DNA from: Anaeramoeba flamelloides
Lineage: Eukaryota > Metamonada > Anaeramoebidae
Reading direction: 5' to 3'
Length of the DNA: 64,000 nucleotides
Assembly (NCBI GenBank): GCA_027625915.1
Contig: JANTQA010000023.1
Location: 1,116,001 to 1,180,000 of the forward strand
Below the pieces are notes generated by a model, which was given only the letters and a program-made list of their open reading frames with translations, was not told the origin of the DNA and did no database searches. Below, piece by piece: positions 47,935 to 59,650 of the stretch. Positions within the stretch are counted from its first letter, which is position 1. Each line of letters begins with the position of its first letter. The translations under genes and the position numbers were made by a program.

Positions 47935-48600
47935 TTTTAAATATTTATAGAATAAATAAGAACTTAAACTACACTCCGATTTACTTTCAAAAATAAATAA
48001 GATTTGGACCTTAGGCAAAGATTCTGAAAATGGTAACTTCATTTGATAAAAATAGTAATAATAAATTGTAATTCATAATTTCAGGCACAATTAAAATAGT
48101 TAAAATAAACATATTAATACGGTTTTGTTCAAATTGAAGATAATTTTCATTTTTGTAAAATGTGAAAATCATTTTTTCATCTTTTTTAGTTTTTGTTTTC
48201 ATTTCATTTTTTGAATTACGTAATAGTTTTCATTCAATTGAAAAAAATTTCAAAGAAAATCGATATTAAGATAAAGTTAGGCTCTTCAGGATAGAAGAAC
48301 TCAATTAAAATTAGTTGATCGTATCTAAACTTTGATCGATCAATAATTGATTGTAGAGTTTCAACAAATTTCACAATACATTTTTTTGTTGTGCTAACTC
48401 TAAAATTTTTGACTCACATTTGATTTATTTTGATTTATAATTATTTATTTTTTTTTTTGTTCTTTTGCCAATGATAAATAAAAATTAATCTTTCAATCAG
48501 TAAGTGGTTCTACTTTAGTGTTTTCCTTATAATTTATATAAGATTATTTTTTTTTTCAAATTTTGAATTTTGGTGTGTTAACAATTTTGGATTGGAGTTT
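47935..48600 (+). mobile_element. M3 element, copy c, degenerate
   Basis: TTGATCGATCAATAATTG followed by CAACAAATTTCACAATACAT aligns with copies a and b. The right end TTTTGGATTGGAGTTTATTT is a decayed form of TTTTTGGAATGGGATTGAAT. It directly abuts the next M4 element. Confidence 0.45.
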
Positions 48601-48603
48601 ATT

Positions 48604-49175
48604 TAAATACTTTTCTAAATCTAAAAATAGAAACCCTAAAATAATAGTATTCTAACATTTAAAAATTATTATTTAGAACCTCCAAAAAGTAACTATTTTT
48701 TCAAATTATTAATTTCAAGTTTTGCTGAATAATTATCAACATAAAAAAAAAGATTGATTGGTTAAGTTTCCTTTTTATCAAGCTTGTTATATTTTAATAT
48801 ATTTACAATATCAGATATAATTTATCAAAAATATCAATTAGTTAATTATTTATACTTTTTAAAAAAAATATAATTTTTTAGCTAACGAATCGATATTATA
48901 AAAACAAATGTACAAAAAGTTAATTTTCCAACCTGTAAGTCTTCAGATTTATGATTCATTCTTTAAATTTGTCTCGAAATGTTTTTTTTTTCAGAGATTT
49001 TTTTTGAATTTTGTAATAAAAGGATAATTTTTAATAGATAAGATCAACTCTTAGTACTATTTTACAAATCAAAATTTTTGAAGCATTTGAACCATGTAGC
49101 ACTAATATGATTTACATTCAATAGCAGTAGACTTTAATTTTATACTTCTTTTCTGGTAGACGCTAATCCTTCAAT
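48604..49175 (+). mobile_element. M4 element, left part missing
   Basis: TTTTCTAAATCTAAAAATAG, AAAAGTAACTATTTTTTCAA, GCTGAATAATTATCAACATA, AAATTTGTCTCGAAATG, CATTTGAACCATGTAGCAC and GACGCTAATCC follow the order seen in 14250-14820. Confidence 0.55.
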
Positions 49176-49494
49176 ACCAGTATAAAATCATTTTTTTTTA
49201 TGTGAATTCTTAGTGTGGATAATTTTTAATTTTGACATGCAAATAATATTATATTTTTTTATATTTACAAGATTTTATTTATTTTTCTTTTTTTTTTATT
49301 GTGATAATTTTTCTTTAATTACTCATTTCTCTCAATAAATAAATAAATAAAAATCATTTTTTTTTTCATATTCTTGATTTGGTTACAAAAAAAATAGATA
49401 CATGAATAGATATGATAAAGATATTATTTAAACGAAAAAAAAAAATCAAAAATAAATATAAAAATCAAAATTTTATTTTTTTAAGAATTAATAT

Positions 49495-50765
49495 TATAAA
49501 ATGATTTGATGTTGTTAGCCGAATATTAGTAAACTTTTCTCTTGATAAATATGTTAAAAGAGACAAAATCAAAATGGGTTTCAAAAATTTATAAAAAAAG
49601 AAGGAATAGGAATTTATCTTGGATATCCTATTTCTTCATCGAAATAAGAATTTATAATTCTTTCTCCAATGAAAAAATATGGATTTAGTTCATCATATTC
49701 AAATGTTTGTAGTTAACTTAATTTTGATAATGGAAGGAACTATTCCAGAAATTGACAAAAAGTTAATAATAATTCTTATAATTATTCAAGAATTTGGAAT
49801 GAACTTAAATATTGATAAAATACCCAAATCAAAAAACAATTTCATAAAATTAAGTATTTAGGAATTTGACTAGAAAAAAAGAAACATTTTAAAAAAAATT
49901 TAGAAAATTAAACTTATTTTTAGTAAAAAAAAAAACAAAAACAATAAATCTCTAATTATTAAAAAAATATACATTAGTCGGATATTTTATGGATTAGTAA
50001 TTGTTAATCTTACTCGAAAAAAATTTGACTCAATTGATGTTTGGTGAAATAACACAGTAACAAAATTTTTAAATTTCAAACCATGTTCTCCAAGAATAAT
50101 ATATAAAACTGAACCAAAATTTGACCAAGACAGAACATCAGTCCGTAAAAGAAGGGTATTAACTCAAAAGAAAATTAGGAATTCTTCATTGTAAATACAT
50201 ATAAGAGTATTTTAAATTTAAAAAAAAAACTAGAATGAAAATTATAATTGAAAATAGAAAATTTAAAATTATTAAATATGAATCTTTGATAATTTTAGAC
50301 AAAACTTAATTATAAATAGTTCTAGGTGGAAAGGTCAAGAATATTTAATAATTATTAGATATAAATCTAAATAAATTTAGAGAAAACTTGATCAACATAA
50401 TAACTAGTATATTTCAAAATTATTAGATATAACAATAAAATAAATATACAGTCGGTCTAGGTTTTTTTTCAATTTAAGGAATAAAACGAAAATTAAATAA
50501 AATTTTCTCTTTATTTCTTAAATTTAAAAAAAACTAACGACAAAAAGAATTTAAAATGGAAAGGTTCAACTTCAATTTTAAAACTTCAAAAATTAAAAAT
50601 TACTAAAAAAATATTCTCAAGATTATGTTTAGAATAAATTTAAAAAATAAATCTTACAATTTATGCATAATTTTTTTAATTTGGAAATAGATAAAGATAT
50701 CAACAATTTTTTTGGACTCCATTATTAAATGAAAGAAATAAATTTTTTTAGAGAAAAATTTGGAA
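49495..50765 (+). mobile_element. Old LINE relic with internal foldback hairpin
   Basis: Plus-strand reading gives heavily decayed LINE sequence. HHIQMFVVNLILIMEG (49685 on) corresponds to NHCQMFADDLILILKG of copy 1, so the FADD catalytic motif has been lost. Further on, YISRIFYGL, SPRIIYKTEPKF and YFKIIR match the thumb region, and FKMERF / SILKL the region before the zinc knuckle. A foldback hairpin at 50457-50535 splits the last two blocks. Many stops; clearly dead. Confidence 0.55.
50457..50535. repeat. Foldback B hairpin inside LINE relic
   Basis: TCTAGGTTTTTTTTCAATTT ... AAATTTAAAAAAAACTAACG, with the inner arm AAATAAAATTTTCTCTTTAT, bounded on the right by CGACAAAAAGAATTTAAAAT. The same GACAAAAA.ATTTAAAATGG junction flanks the hairpin at 30516-30553. 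Confidence 0.6.
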
Positions 50766-50919
50766 TCGTATATATATATATATATAACAATAAGAATTAT
50801 ATATTTTCTTTTATTCAAAATTAATATTCATTATTCAACTTTTCATTGGTTAACGGGGAAGAAAATTCAGAGTCTTATATAAAATTTCTAAAGAAAAATT
50901 AAGAATTAATAGCATTTCG

Positions 50920-51020
50920 CCAAGTGTCGTCAAGTGCCTTATTTCCCCAGATTTTAAAGATTGTGAATATATCAAAATATTTTATTTTATAATTTTAAAT
51001 TCTGGAAAAGTATAAGTGAT
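50920..51020. repeat. Partial foldback module with CGTCAAGTGCC units
   Basis: GCCAAGTGTCGTCAAGTGCC precedes a decayed A hairpin (CCCCAGATTTTAAAG ... TTTTAAATTCTGGAAAAG). The same leader and module order occur at 57761-57800. Confidence 0.45.
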
Positions 51021-51096
51021 TTTCTTGTTTTTTTTTTTTCTCAAATACAATTTATTATCATACAAATAAAATAAAAACAAACGAAAAGCTAATATT

Positions 51097-51099
<3 letters not shown>

Positions 51100-51127
<28 letters not shown>
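51100..51127. repeat. (TA)n microsatellite
   Basis: An uninterrupted TA run ends exactly where the TA-flanked M1 MITE begins, so the MITE used the microsatellite as target. Other (TA)n runs in the window: about 3396-3418, 11812-11833, 18398-18422, 31410-31433 and 50769-50786. Confidence 0.9.
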
Positions 51128-51131
<4 letters not shown>

Positions 51132-51322
51132 CAGTTCCACTTTTAAGGCACAAACTTTCAACGAAATTTAAGGCACAATAAAAATCTCAAATTAAGGCAC
51201 TAAATCCAGATTCTAGTAAAATAATTTGTGTTAAAAAAAATCCAAATTTTGTGCCTTAATTTGAGATTTTTTTGCTCTTTAAATTTGGTTGAAAGTTTGT
51301 GCCTTAAAAGTGGAACTGACTG
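51128..51322 (+). mobile_element. Mariner-type MITE, near-complete (family M1)
   Basis: 195 bp with TA on both sides (51126-51127 and 51323-51324). The left end TCAGTTCCACTTTTAAGGCA and right end GCCTTAAAAGTGGAACTGAC form long inverted termini. Best-preserved copy; the outermost 3 bases of the left end differ. Confidence 0.8.
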
Positions 51323-52694
51323 TATATTATTTAATTCAAAATAATTGAAGAAAATCAAGGGTTTACTCCATATTTGAAAGAAAGTAAATTAATTAAACTT
51401 GTTTTCAAAAAATTTAATTTGGACAAAATTACTGAAAAAAGATCTTGAGAGTGTCACACGATATTGAAAAATTGAAACCGAAATACCGTTGTATTACTCT
51501 ACTTATTCAATTTATAAAAAGAACTAAAGTAAACCAGAGTCGAGTCTTAAAAATCTCAATTTTTTGAACATTTTATTTGATTAAATTTTTTGTATTAGTT
51601 TATTTATATTTTGAATATAGAGATGTGTTCATACTATGAATCACATTAATCATAAAATAAACCAAAATAAATTACCCGAGAAGGTTGTGTATTTTAAAAA
51701 AATTTTTTCATTTAGAACACCAAACAAGAAAGATCATCTTTCCAAATAAATTTGTTCAAATCAAAAATCTAGGGGAAAAAAATTGATAAAGCCTATTTTT
51801 TGATTTATTCTTTATCTTCTTAATTTGTATAAACCCAAAAAAAAATATATTAACCATGAATTTCTAGCCCCATTACTATTTATTTTGATTGTACAAGACA
51901 ATTTTTTCGAATTTGTTTTCAAAATTCTTTTTTCTAATATTTTTATCAAAAAAAAATAAAACAAAGAATATTATTTCAAAAATTAAAATAAAGAGGTTGG
52001 ATTCTCAGAATTAAAAAACAGTTAAAAAGATTATACCCAAAATCATTAAAAAATTCAGAAAAAAATTCAATCAGAATTCAGAATTATTTTGAATTCTCAA
52101 TTTAATTAAAAATTAATAATTATAAAATCAAACAAATTCATCCAATAAATCGTTATTTCTGGGGAGAAATTTAAAAAAACATCCTATTTTCTGAACCAAA
52201 ACTAGAATAAGATGAATTAAATAAAAATAGGATTTTTTATTCATATTGAGAAATTCTCTAGAAATAGGAAGTAATTTGTTAATAAAAAATTTTCCAACAA
52301 AAATATTTCCATTAAGAATTAAAAATAAAACCAAATAAAAAATATGTAATTATAATAAATTTTACAAAAAAGACCAAGAAAAAAATGATTTTTATTGGGA
52401 TTTTTTCTTGATCAATCTTTTTCATTTTTTTGAATGCCATTTTTTAATTGGTATAAAAATATTTTATATTCATGGATATTTCCCACTCTAGTATTTATTA
52501 AAATATCAATGTGTTTGGTTAAAAAAATGATTGAAATAATTCAGTTTTGTATAAATGGTTGCAACTCAAAATTTGGTAAAGTGTAATTATCCCTTTAAAT
52601 TAAAAAAAAAAACCTTACTGCCAGACCAGGGAATTAATTCCCTCACTCTTAAATTAAAAAAAAAATCATTTTTTTTACAAATTCACAGATTATC

Positions 52695-53564
52695 ATGACA
52701 AACCCAAAAGTTTTTTTTGATATCGCTATTGGTGGACAAAAGGCAGGAAGAATGGTCTTTAAAGTAACATTTTGCTTTTTTTTATTTTTTTTTTTTTAAA
52801 GTTTTCTTGAACAGCAAATTCTGAACTTATTTTATAATTAACCAAACAGCTCTTCAAAGACATTGTCCCAAAAACATCCGAAAATTTCAGAGCTTTATGT
52901 ACTGGAGAAAAGGGAACAGGAAAATCAGGAAAGAAACTTCACTACAAAGGAAGCTACTTTCACAGAGTTATTACTGATTTTATGGCACAAGTACTCTTTT
53001 GATTTTTTTTTTTTTTTCATTTTGTTTTTTTACATATTTACAAAAAAGACTTTTACTTTTTTTTCATTTCGTTACTTTGTTTTTGTTCTTCTCAAATTAA
53101 TTCTTATCTCATCAAAATTGTTTAAATTTATAGGGTGGAGGTTTGTCTCATTTTGGTTTTTTTTTTTTTTCCCCAAAAAGATCCTTTGTTGAAACTTTAT
53201 ATTTTTTTTTTATTCGATCTTGATTTGAACCAAAATATTTCACATCTCTATTCTTTTAATAGACTTCACAACTGGTGACGGAAGAGGTGGTGAATCGATT
53301 TACGGAAGCAGATTTAACGATGAGAATTTCAAATTAAAGCATACCAAAAAAGGACAACTTTCAATGGCTAACGCAGGACCAAACACCAATGGATCACAAT
53401 TTTTCATGACTTTTGTGCCTTGCTCGTGGCTTAATGGCAAGCACGTTGTTTTTGGTGAAGTTGTTACTGGCATGAATGTTGTTGATAAAATTCACGAAAA
53501 TTCTTCATCTTCTGGCCAACCTCAACAAGACATTCAAATTATTGACTGTGGAGAGCTTGACTAA
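52695..53564 (+). CDS. Divergent-loop cyclophilin (peptidyl-prolyl isomerase)
   Basis: Four exons: 52695-52763, 52850-52990, 53134-53140 (7 nt) and 53263-53564; phases 0, 0 and 1; 172 aa. Cytosolic cyclophilin fold that catalyses cis-trans isomerisation of prolyl bonds. Active-site residues match human PPIA with an offset of 7: R62, F67, M68, Q70, W128 and H133 ([37 protein letters not shown]). The offset comes from a seven-residue loop insert ([18 protein letters not shown]), the divergent loop seen in plant and nematode cyclophilins and proposed to be redox- or metal-sensitive. The ATG at 52695 gives the standard [14 protein letters not shown] start, with no targeting peptide. The microexon supplies Gly71, Gly72 and the first base of Asp73; without it exons 2 and 4 do not join in frame. 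Confidence 0.95.
53134..53140 (+). other. Seven-nucleotide microexon of the cyclophilin gene
   Basis: Exon 2 ends MAQ at 52990 before GTACTC, and the last exon begins ACTTCACAACT at 53263 after TTTTAATAG. The conserved cyclophilin sequence needs GGD between them. The only fitting source between the two is GGTGGAG, bounded by TTATAG on the left and GTTTGT on the right. Confidence 0.85.
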
Positions 53565-53926
53565 AGTGCTTCTTTCAATTCTAAATCGTTGTTGTGTCTC
53601 TGAAAAGATCCTTTCAGATTATAATAAGTATTTTCTACTTTCAGATTTATTGAACAACCCAAACAAAACCAAAGATCCTTAATTGATCAAAAAGTAAAAA
53701 AAAAAAAAAAGATTTTTGACGACAACGGTTTTAAACAAGTTTACAAGAAAAGTTTTGTTTAGCTAAAAAAATCAGTAACTCAACAAGAGAACATTTTTTT
53801 GATTCATAAAACTTTGGTTTCTCACTTTTTTTAAAGCAAACAAATCTTGATTTTTTGTTTTCTCAAAATAAAAAAATATGACCAATTACGATTTTCTACA
53901 AAAATCACAGTCCTTTTTTCATTTGT

Positions 53927-54130
53927 TTGAATACTTTTGATAACTTTAAAAAGTGTGTGGACTGTAATACTAGTTTTAACTTTACTCATTCCAAAGAGTT
54001 TGAGATCAGAAAATTCCCACAGATTTGTATTTTTTTTAAAGTTCGAGTAAACGAAAAAAAATCTTTTTGTAAATTTAATAGCAAATCCAAAAAAATTTTA
54101 CCGCAAATTGAAATTTCAAAAAAAAGATAA
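53927..54130 (+). CDS. Short Cys-pair open frame, unidentified (possible gene fragment)
   Basis: 67 codons. It contains CVDCNTSFNFTHSKEFEIRK followed by FPQICIFFKVRV. The pattern CxxC, about 11 residues, then (I/L)xKxPxIxIxxKxR loosely resembles the strand after the zinc-ribbon cysteines in ubiquitin-specific protease cores. No catalytic Cys or His boxes lie nearby and the upstream frame is closed. It may be a gene relic or chance; no function is assigned. Confidence 0.2.
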   Translation: MNTFDNFKKCVDCNTSFNFTHSKEFEIRKFPQICIFFKVRVNEKKSFCKFNSKSKKILPQIEISKKR

Positions 54131-54710
54131 AAATCTGATTACTATTACTAAAAGACTAAAAATACTTTTAAAGTTATTTTCTGAAACAAAGTATTGTTTT
54201 TAAAAAGTTTGTTGCATTTTTCTCATTTTCTAAAAAGTTCAAAAATCCAACTTATTTTCGAAATTATCTCAAAAATTATTTTCCTTGAAAAAAGAAAGTA
54301 ATTATTATTTAATTTTTGTGAAGAAAGTATTCAAAAATACACTTTAAACATAAAATCCTTAAGTTTTAAAATAATAGCCCAGTATCAAAAAAATCTACTT
54401 AATTTCAAAAAAATTACAATAATTATTTTAAACTTGAAAAAAATATAATTTTTTATTCCGAGATTTGTCCGAAACAATTTTTTATTTTGTTTTACAAAAA
54501 TATTCGAGAAAAAAAATCAGTCTATTAAATATTCTCCAAAAATACTTTTTTAAAAAGCTGCGAAATTCTGGTCAACCTAAAAAAATACCTTTTAATTTGA
54601 TTCATGTTAATCAATAATTAATAATCCAATCTTAAGTCTTACAGCAAGTTAGTAATAACATAAATATTAAAAGTATCAATAGGCTTTACAAATTTTTTCT
54701 CAATTATTCA

Positions 54711-54853
54711 AAGAATCTCAAATTAAGGCACAAAATTCAAATTCCAGTATAATAAATTGTAGAAAAAAAAATCCAAATTTTGTTCCACAATTTGAGATTT
54801 TTTTGTGCCTTAAATTTCTTTGAAAGTTAGTGTCTTAAAAGTGGAACTGACTT
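54711..54853 (+). mobile_element. Mariner-type MITE, left end missing (family M1)
   Basis: Starts at AATCTCAAATTAAGGCAC, about 55 bp inside the full-length element, and ends GTGGAACTGACTT followed by TA. Confidence 0.65.
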
Positions 54854-55264
54854 TATATATCTTTATAACTTGACACCCCTAACCTACACATTTTCCAAAA
54901 ACTATATAAAATTGAAAATAGAAAAAAAAAATTATTAAAATCTTGATTTCTTCTTTTTGTATTTTTGTGCCTAATATTTTAAAAAAGAGTGAGATTTATT
55001 TTTATTTTGAAAATTATTTATAGGAGTTTTTGAATGTTTTGAAGATCTGTGTATATTTTTTTTTAATAGTTATAGTTTTAATTAAAATTTGTTCTATTTT
55101 CAATCGAAATCAATCTTCAACAACACTAAATATATATATGTATATCAATACTGTGGACAAAATAGACACTTTGAGAAATATAACATGAAGAGATCTTTCA
55201 ATTTTCCCTTTTTGTCTAAAAATTATCAGAATTAAAAAAGTTTTAATTTTGACAATCTATTAAA

Positions 55265-55590
55265 AAAAAAAAGTTAATCACTTGTTTAAAATCGATGAAG
55301 GAAAAGTTATTCTCTCATTCTATAATCAAAAGCAATTTGTTTCAACCTTATCAAGTTTCTAAAGGTCAAATTGGTTTTTCAATGATCATCGTTCTTTATG
55401 ATAATAAAAGTTATTTATTAGATGTTACAAAAAAATGAGAAAAAATATTTCCAAGAGAAATTGTTCATTTAAATTTATTTAACTAATCTCAAAGACAGCC
55501 AAAACTTCTTGAAAATTGGAATAGTACAACAAGTGCTTATAAACCTAAAATAAATTGATTAAATCAAAAAATTGAAGAATTGTTGAACAA
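55265..55590 (+). pseudogene. Decayed coding-like stretch of unknown origin
   Basis: Short pieces of protein-like composition appear in more than one frame over about 300 nt, richer in G and C than the flanks, with several breaks. No family was recognised. It could be a relic of a host gene or of a mobile element. Confidence 0.25.
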
Positions 55591-55699
55591 ACATAAAAAA
55601 TTGAATTATTGTTTTTTTCATTTTTTATTTCTTTTTTGGTTTATTAAAATATAAATTTTCTTTTGTAATTGTGAAAAGGATTCTAAATAACCACATCCA

Positions 55700-57000
55700 A
55701 TGAGTTTTTACGATCCTGTTCAACTAAAAAAAGTAAAAAAATTATATAGCTTCAAAATAATAACACATATCATCATATTTCATTAAGAAGCTTTTTTCCA
55801 TTTCGCTTGTTTCAAAAAAATTTTCAATTCCAAAATATTTTTTTTTTTTACCAAAAACTTTTTTTTTCTCTCTTTTCTTTTTTCAATTTAACAAATTAAA
55901 CACAAACAACCAAACACACAAACTGTGGAACATAAATTCTCAAAAAAAACGAAAACGAAATCGAAATAGGAACAAGAAGATCAAAGAGAATTATTTCGAG
56001 AGGAAAAGGAATTTCTTATGGAAAGGTTTACAAAAGAAATCCGAAAAAAGAATAAAGAAATTTTGACTTTAACAGAAACCCTGCAGGCACTCACGAACAA
56101 ACACAAAATTTCAAAAAAACAATACACACAGTATGTCTCGATTGTACAAAAACTAAAAGACAAAGAAGAGACAATTTCAAATTTAAACGAATTGACAAAC
56201 AAAAAGATTTTAGAGATCAAGCAAGGGGTTAACGAGATCCTGAGCACTACCGAATAAAGTCAGAACAAATCACACAAGAGGTTAGGAAATTAGAAAATGA
56301 GATGATGGAAAAGTCCAGGCAGATCAGCGAAAATAGCCAATTGTATGAAAAAGAAAAACAATTTCAAGAAGAGTTAAAACGTGTTGAAGAAGAAACCCAT
56401 CAAGTAAGAGTCAACAAATTCACCGAAAGCCAGAAATTAAAAGTAAGATTTGAGCAATTAAGAGAACAAAATAGCAATGTAAATACATTCCTTGTCGATA
56501 GCCTGAATAATAACTCTTCTAATTTAAAGAAATCAAACAATACCCAAAAAATACACCAAGACACCAAAACAAGATCCTTATCGCAAGTCGTGAATAATAA
56601 TTACAGCGCACAACCAAAAAACAAAACAACCTTGCAAAAAGTGGGTAGAGTGAACTCTTTAGGTTCTAAATCCACAAATTCTATTTCATCAAAAACACAA
56701 AGAGCTAATAGTAATCCAATTTCAACAATTACAAAAACTAATTCTGTTCAAAACAACAACAATATTACTTATGCTGGGTGGATTTATTTCAAAACAAGTT
56801 CTGGTAGATTAGGAAGGACAAAATGGGAAAAAAGGTGGATGGATCTCAAAGGAGGTATTTTAATTACATCAAAAAGAAAAGTAATTGTTTTTTTTTCGTT
56901 TTTTTTTAATTCACCAAGTTTACCAAAAAAACAACAGCTTATTAGAGAAGAAAAATATTTAAAAATCTTAGAAATTATAATTTTCAAAAGAGACAAATAA
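55700..57000 (+). CDS. Coiled-coil protein with partial PH-like domain, frame-broken or misassembled
   Basis: Proposed exon 1 is 55700-55732 (MSFYDPVQLKK, donor GTAAAA) and exon 2 starts at 55970 after CGAAATAG. Exon 2 gives a long Glu/Lys coiled coil (FTKEIRKKNKEILTLTETLQ ... LNELTNKKILEIKQGVNEIL) and runs to a stop at 56257. The coiled coil resumes one frame over (YRIKSEQITQEVRKLENEM, then KEKQFQEELKRVEEETHQV). A Ser/Asn-rich linker and the start of a PH domain (YAGWIYFKTSSGRLGRTKWE, KRWMDLKGGILITSKRK) follow to 56880. A 57-nt in-frame intron (GTAATT...AACAG) may precede the last 20 codons ending at 57000. A whole PH domain is about 100 aa, so the C-terminus is short or further exons were missed. 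PH domains usually bind phosphoinositides. Domain calls are moderate; the gene model is tentative. Confidence 0.5.
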
Positions 57001-57324
57001 AATTAAAAGGTACAATATAATAACCTAATCTGTAACAAGATGATAGGTTTTTTTTTGAAAAAAAAAAAAAATAGAAAACAAATTTAAAGATTCTCAGCAG
57101 CCAGTATTATTAAAAAAGGTTTATGAAAAAAAAAAAATGTAATCAAATCGTAGCAAATCAAGAATTAATTAGAAACAAAAGTTTTATACCTTGGTTTAAT
57201 TAGAAATAAAACAAATTTTATTTAAGGCCTTCAAAAGTGTGAGTTCAATAATAATTCGTTAATTGATTTCAAGAAACTTTCTTTTAAATCATAATCATTT
57301 TGTTATTTTTAAAAAATTTATTTT

Positions 57325-59650
57325 GTTTTTTATTGTTGAAGAAGTGTAAATTACACTCTAGTTGCCCTTAGACTTAAATTCCCTTTCAGAAATTTAAGCG
57401 TAAAATCATAGATATCACAATTATGAATTAATGAAAATAATTTCAAACTATCACAGTTTAAAATCAAATCATTAAGATTTCTTTCTTTTAATTTATTAAT
57501 AAAAATTAATCTATTTTTTTCAAAAGAAGGACATACCCATAAAAAATGATCAATATTTTCTATTATTTCTTTATGTTCATATTTTAAACATAAAGGACAA
57601 AATTTATTTGAGTTTTTATCCATTACATAATGGTATCTTTTTCGGCAATTAGTAAATGTTCTGAATTTTAGGATTGTTGAACTTCATGGATCACTTAAAT
57701 ATTGTTGAGTTTTAAATAAAGAGTTTTGATATTTTATTATTTTGAAATATTTCTGTGGAGTGTCGTCAAGTGCCGTCAAGTGCCTAGGTTTTCCAGAATT
57801 CAAAAGAATGGAGAAAAATTCTTATAATTTCTAAAAGTAAAAAAAATCTAACGGCAATTTATTTATTTTGAGAAATAAAACGAAAAATTCATAAATTTTC
57901 TGTTTATTTCTAGAATTAAAAAAAGGTTAACAGCGGTTTTCCAGAATTCAAAAGAATAGAGTAAAATCTTTGATTAAACTCAATTCTTTTAAATTTTGGA
58001 AAACCTAACGACATTTCCAGCTTGTGGAATTCAATAATTCATTATATGTATATTTATAAATTTCTTCTTTCAATTCAATTAAATTTTTTGAATTCCAATT
58101 GAAATTATTGTTTGTTTGTTGATTAAATTTTATTAATTTTTCCAAATAAGGGAGAGATAAATTTTTTAATTTTTTTTTGAATTTGAATTTTTTTTTATTT
58201 ACTGAAATTACCAAATTTTCGAATTTAAATTCTGTTTTGTAAATAAGAATTAGTGTGTTTCTTTTTATTTTACATATTTCAGTAATACATGAATTAATAC
58301 AAGATTTTTTGTAATTTAAGGTTTTTATTTCATAATTAAAAATTTCTAATCCATATGTTAATTGGCTTAATATAAAAGATTTAAATAATCTTATTTTTAA
58401 GTTATTGTTAAGAGAATTCTTGTTAAATAATTGTTTAGAGCTATTTGAACGTCTCTTTTGATTTTTTTGAATTATAGAGTATATGTGGAGATTTTATCTA
58501 AATAAATACCTAAATATTTAATTTTTTTTAAATCTTTTGATACAACTGTTTTATCTTTATTAGGTTTAAATCCAAATTGAATTATAATTTCATATATAGA
58601 ATTTAATTTTTGATTTAAATAATTTTTATTTCCTTTTATAATTAAAATTAAATCATCTACAAACATTTGACAATGATTTGTTAATGGTGTGGTTTTCAAT
58701 AAAAGAAAATGTTAAATTAGAGCAAATAAAATAGGTGACAATGGATCTCCTTGGAATATTACCAAGTCCTTTTTCTTGATAATATTTTAATAAAAAATTT
58801 TGAATAATTTTATTTAAAATAATTTTTTTTATTGTTTTTCTAATTATTTTAAAATTGATTGAGTCAAAACATTTTGCTATATCAATCATTATAATATATG
58901 CTTTATCATTTCCATTTACATTATTAGATTTGATTTTATTATAAGTATTTTTGAAATTTAATACTGCAATCCGAGTATCATATTTTTTCTGAAAGCCAAA
59001 TTGAAATTTGTGAATAAATTCCCAACATGGTTCAATTAGTTTGTATAGCAATTTTAGAAATAATCTTGGTAAACTTTGATTTATAGAAATTGGTCTATAA
59101 TTTAAAGCTACACCTTCATTTCCTTTTTTATGAATAAATAAAATTGATCTTTTTTTAATATATTCAATATTATTATTATTAGGATTAATTAAACAATTAT
59201 TAAATAATTTCTGAATTGTAATAAGATAATTTTTATAATTTAGATTTTCAATTGAGTCTTCATCAATGATATATTTTAAGTTTTCAATTTTTTCAAATCC
59301 TTTAACTGATTTTTTTTTAAATTTTTAATTGTATTTTTAATATTTTGGATTGGGAAAAATATATCTATTTTAAATTTTTTTAAATTTTTTATTTTTAAAT
59401 TTTTTATATAATTTAAAATTTCTTTACTTGTTTCAATTGAATTTTTTTTAATATGTCCAAAATATTCATCAATCATATTTTTATTATTTAAAATCATTTT
59501 CATCTTTTTAGATCTTATTAAATTAATTTTTTTCCAAAAATTTTTATTTGAAATAAATTCTAAATTTATTTCATCTATGAATTTATTCCAAACTTCTTTA
59601 TTTATTTTTTTGATCCTATTAATTAAGTTTGGATTACTTAAAATAAAAAT
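57325..59650 (-). mobile_element. 5'-truncated LINE, copy 2, interrupted by foldback array
   Basis: Minus-strand reading from 59640: VWNKFIDEINLEFISNKNFW, then IEYIKKRSILFIHKKGNEG, NYRPISINQSLPRLFLKLLY, FGFQKKYDTRIAVLNF, MIDIAKCFDSINF, CQMFVDDLILIIKG (FADD changed to FVDD), KIKYLGIYL and, past several frame breaks, the CPLCLKYEHKE / IDHFLWVCP zinc knuckle. It extends about 60 residues further 5' than copy 1 but also lacks an endonuclease. The 3' end repeats the GTGTAA.TTACAC palindrome and A-rich tail of copy 1. A foldback array splits it at 57761-58012. Confidence 0.85.
57761..58012. repeat. Foldback array inserted in LINE copy 2
   Basis: Starts GTGTCGTCAAGTGCCGTCAA, then a partial A arm (CCAGAATTCAAAAGAATGG). 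A B hairpin with AAATAAAACGAAAAATTCAT and its complement follows, then an A hairpin (GGTTTTCCAGAATTCAAAAG ... TTTTAAATTTTGGAAAACC), ending CTAACGACA. The intact LINE copy 1 has continuous coding at this position, so the array is an insertion of about 250 bp. Confidence 0.7.

Larger units (their letters stand above)
43940..52694. other. 8.7-kb gene-free region of nested mobile elements
   Basis: Between the BuGZ and cyclophilin genes. 43940-45010 is A/T tracts with one doubtful signal-peptide-like frame (44294-44398). Elements then follow almost end to end: 45017-46257, 46744-47038, 47150-47910, 47935-48600, 48604-49175, 49495-50765, 50920-51020 and 51128-51322. 51330-52690 shows nothing recognisable. 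Confidence 0.65.
53565..55699. other. Interval between cyclophilin and PH-like gene
   Basis: Holds a small cysteine-bearing frame (53927-54130), a truncated M1 MITE (54711-54853), A/T tracts and a decayed coding-like stretch (55265-55590). Confidence 0.55.

Noticed and set aside
57061-57106. Extra PH-domain exon (KDSQQPVLLKK-like)
   Set aside because: The reading is attractive, but its acceptor phase does not match the donor at 56881.
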